Assembly (NCBI GenBank): GCA_002309235.1
Contig: DBXA01000174.1
Coordinates: 1-6,008 of the forward strand
Source: Christensenella sp. UBA1224
Lineage (GTDB): Bacteria > Bacillota > Clostridia > Christensenellales > Aristaeellaceae
Length of the DNA stretch: 6,008 nt
Reading direction: 5' to 3'
A model generated the notes under the pieces. The model worked only from the letters and a program-made list of their open reading frames with translations. It ran no database searches and was not told where the DNA came from. This document shows, piece by piece, positions 4,219 through 6,008 of the stretch (positions are counted from its first letter, which is position 1; each line of letters begins with the position of its first letter). A program made the translations under genes and the position numbers.

Positions 4219-6008
4219 ATGAGAAAGATATGGAAACTGGTCATCGGCGGGATCGAGACCAAGATATTCAACCTGATATTGCTGACGGTGCTCCTGCTTA
4301 CGGCTGCTTTTGCCGTGATCTCCCTGAGCCAGAGCAGGATGCTCACCTCTTTGACGATGGAGACGAGCAAACGCCAGCAGGAGACGACATCCGGCATCAT
4401 CTCAGAGACTATGAGCCTGGTGACCCGCAGGAGTATGGAGAACACCACGGTGATGGAAGAGCAGATCGTGGATGAAATGTTCCGGGATATCAAGGGACGC
4501 GTAGAGCTTGTCGCTGATTACGCGGTAAAGGTGTTCGCTGATCCCGACAGTTTCCCCGCCAGGCCTTACAGCGGGCCGGATGCTTCTTTGAACGGAAAAC
4601 TGGTATCGCAGGTGATCTGGGCGGATGATACGGACCCGAATGATCCCGCTGTCGTGATGCGGGCAGGCCTGGCCGCGAATCTTTCCGACCTTATGATCTC
4701 CCTGTGCGAAGCTACCGGGTCCGACAACATCTTTGTGGGGATGCCGGAAGGCATCTTCCTTTCCGCCAATAAGACATCTGCAGACTGGTTCGCGGATGAC
4801 GGTACGGTGCTGAGTTATGATGCCCGTACCCGTTTTTGGTATCAACAGGCAGCGGAAGCGGGGGACACCATTTTCTCAGACCTTGAAGTGGATGCTGCAA
4901 CCGGTGAGATGAGCATAGTATGCGCCAAACCCGTCTATGGACCGGATGGGGAACTGGCAGCGGTCGTGGGCTCTGATCTTTTCCTCCATGCGATGGAAAC
5001 GGTGGTGCAGGATTTCGTATCGGATGGCGGCTACTGCTGGATCGTGAACAGGGAAGGGCATGTGATCTATTCGCCGAACCCGGAAATACTGGAGATGAAT
5101 GTCAGCTCCGATGCCATCGACTTGAGGACTTCGAAGAACGCGGAGCTGGCAGGTCTTGTGACTGACGCCATGACTGACCGGACCGATGTGAGGATCGTCA
5201 CGGTACAGGATGTGTCGTTCTATATGGTCGGCATACCGATCGAGACCGTAGGCTGGACGCTGTTTTCCGCGTTTCCAAAGGATACGGTGGATCAGGTAGA
5301 GCTGACGCTGCTGGAAAGCTATGACCGGATCACAAGTGAGGCGCGGTCGGTTTACCAGGACAGGATCAGGCAGAGAAGTATTTCTTCTCTGATACTCATG
5401 GTACTCCTGATGGTATCGGCGCTGACAGGCGCGATACTGGTGGGCAGGAAGATCGTAAAGCCGCTGAATACCATAACCGGCAAGATCGCCTCTTTGGATG
5501 AACAGGATCCGTTGTTTAAAATGGAGGATACGTACCGCACCGGCGATGAGATCGAGATACTTGCGCAGTCCTTCGCGAACCTTTCCCGCAAGACTGTCGA
5601 GTATGTCGATGAGGTCAGGCGCGTGACGGCGGAAAAGGAGCGTATCGGCACGGAGCTCCAGATGGCAAGACAGATACAGGAAGGCATGCTGCCGAATATC
5701 TTCCCTCCTTTCCCGGACAGACTGGAATTCGATCTGTTCGCATCGATGGATCCCGCCAAAGAGGTGGGCGGTGATTTCTACGATTTCTTCCTGACCGACG
5801 ATGATCATCTGGTACTGGTGATGGCGGATGTGAGCGGCAAAGGCGTGCCCGGCGCGCTGTTTATGATGGCTTCCAAGATCATACTGCATATGTATGCTTC
5901 CCAGAGCGGTTCTCCCGCAGAGATCCTTTCAAATATGAACCAGGCGATCTGCGCCAACAATGCAATGGAGATGTTTGTGACAGTCTGGCTTGGGATCCTG
6001 GAGATATC
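4219..6008 (+). CDS. Membrane SpoIIE/RsbU-type PP2C phosphatase with dCache sensor and HAMP (3' end outside window)
   Basis: The frame stays open from ATG 4219 to the window edge, giving 596 residues. Order of parts: cytoplasmic tip, membrane helix about 17-35, extracytoplasmic double-Cache sensor about 36-387, membrane helix about 388-409, HAMP about 410-463 (KPL proline at 415, 'DEIEILAQSFANL' second helix at 443-455), a linker helix 'ELQMARQIQEGMLP' (479-492) typical of RsbU-like enzymes, then the PP2C/SpoIIE domain. Metal-site motifs seen are EVGGDFYD (515-522, Asp519) and ADVSGKGVPGA (536-546, Asp537); the later catalytic aspartates lie beyond the window. Known relatives dephosphorylate serine or threonine on STAS-domain anti-anti-sigma factors. 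In the Cache domain Tyr200, Arg205, Trp207, Tyr208 and Asp253 match the pattern of amino-acid-binding dCache sensors. The likely job is to turn an external ligand signal into dephosphorylation of a cytoplasmic partner. That partner is not in the window. Confidence 0.93.
   Translation, partial: MRKIWKLVIGGIETKIFNLILLTVLLLTAAFAVISLSQSRMLTSLTMETSKRQQETTSGIISETMSLVTRRSMENTTVMEEQIVDEMFRDIKGRVELVADYAVKVFADPDSFPARPYSGPDASLNGKLVSQVIWADDTDPNDPAVVMRAGLAANLSDLMISLCEATGSDNIFVGMPEGIFLSANKTSADWFADDGTVLSYDARTRFWYQQAAEAGDTIFSDLEVDAATGEMSIVCAKPVYGPDGELAAVVGSDLFLHAMETVVQDFVSDGGYCWIVNREGHVIYSPNPEILEMNVSSDAIDLRTSKNAELAGLVTDAMTDRTDVRIVTVQDVSFYMVGIPIETVGWTLFSAFPKDTVDQVELTLLESYDRITSEARSVYQDRIRQRSISSLILMVLLMVSALTGAILVGRKIVKPLNTITGKIASLDEQDPLFKMEDTYRTGDEIEILAQSFANLSRKTVEYVDEVRRVTAEKERIGTELQMARQIQEGMLPNIFPPFPDRLEFDLFASMDPAKEVGGDFYDFFLTDDDHLVLVMADVSGKGVPGALFMMASKIILHMYASQSGSPAEILSNMNQAICANNAMEMFVTVWLGILEI

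Noticed and set aside
4161..4475. A 104-codon plus-strand frame overlapping the phosphatase start
   Set aside because: It is an alternate frame of the phosphatase gene, its product is very rich in Asp, Gly, His and Arg, and it has no ribosome binding site.
4068..4493. A 141-codon minus-strand frame over the start of the phosphatase gene
   Set aside because: More than half of it is antisense to the phosphatase N-terminus; its hydrophobic content is the complement of the membrane helix and helical region, not a real membrane protein.
4876..5889. A 337-codon open frame on the minus strand, entirely inside the phosphatase gene
   Set aside because: It is a shadow of the plus-strand gene, which carries Cache, HAMP and PP2C motifs in order. 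The minus-strand product is rich in His, Arg, Gln and Tyr with no recognisable domain.

Overview
The window suggests a Gram-positive member of the Firmicutes, probably class Clostridia (Lachnospiraceae- or Oscillospiraceae-like). This is inferred from gene content, strong AGGAGG-type ribosome binding sites, a sigma-A-like promoter and a GC content that looks moderate (about half). No rRNA, tRNA, mobile element or CRISPR array was seen, and the species cannot be named from this sequence.

Layout. (1) 1-609, plus strand: the C-terminal end of a GH38-family alpha-mannosidase whose beginning lies upstream of the window. (2) 610-948: a convergent gap with no convincing gene, holding a short ATGCCG repeat cluster and weak terminator-like hairpins. 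(3) 949-3801, minus strand: a probable two-gene operon. A 355-residue XRE-type regulator with a long TPR-like helical tail is followed 57 bases later by a 575-residue type IV half ABC exporter. A well-formed promoter (TTCACT, 17-base spacer, TATAAT) precedes the regulator, and its position shows that the regulator starts at 3801, not at the earlier ATG at 3843. (4) 3802-4218: a divergent intergenic region with two short palindromes, three GGACCGG heptamers and an unusual stop-free frame without ATG that ends in an ATGA overlap with the next gene. (5) 4219 to the window end, plus strand: a membrane-bound SpoIIE/RsbU-type PP2C phosphatase with an extracytoplasmic double-Cache sensor, HAMP and phosphatase domain, cut off by the window edge. 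It has no stop codon inside the window.

How the genes may work together. The regulator and exporter look like a self-contained module in which the regulator controls its own operon and therefore the exporter; the substrate is unknown. The phosphatase is divergently transcribed and is probably a separate signalling unit that reads an external ligand and dephosphorylates a cytoplasmic partner, typically an STAS-domain anti-sigma antagonist. The most interesting observation is that its Cache domain carries the Y-x4-R-x-W-Y plus downstream D pattern of amino-acid-binding dCache sensors. That predicts a phosphatase gated by an external amino acid or related amine. No clearly unprecedented system was found.
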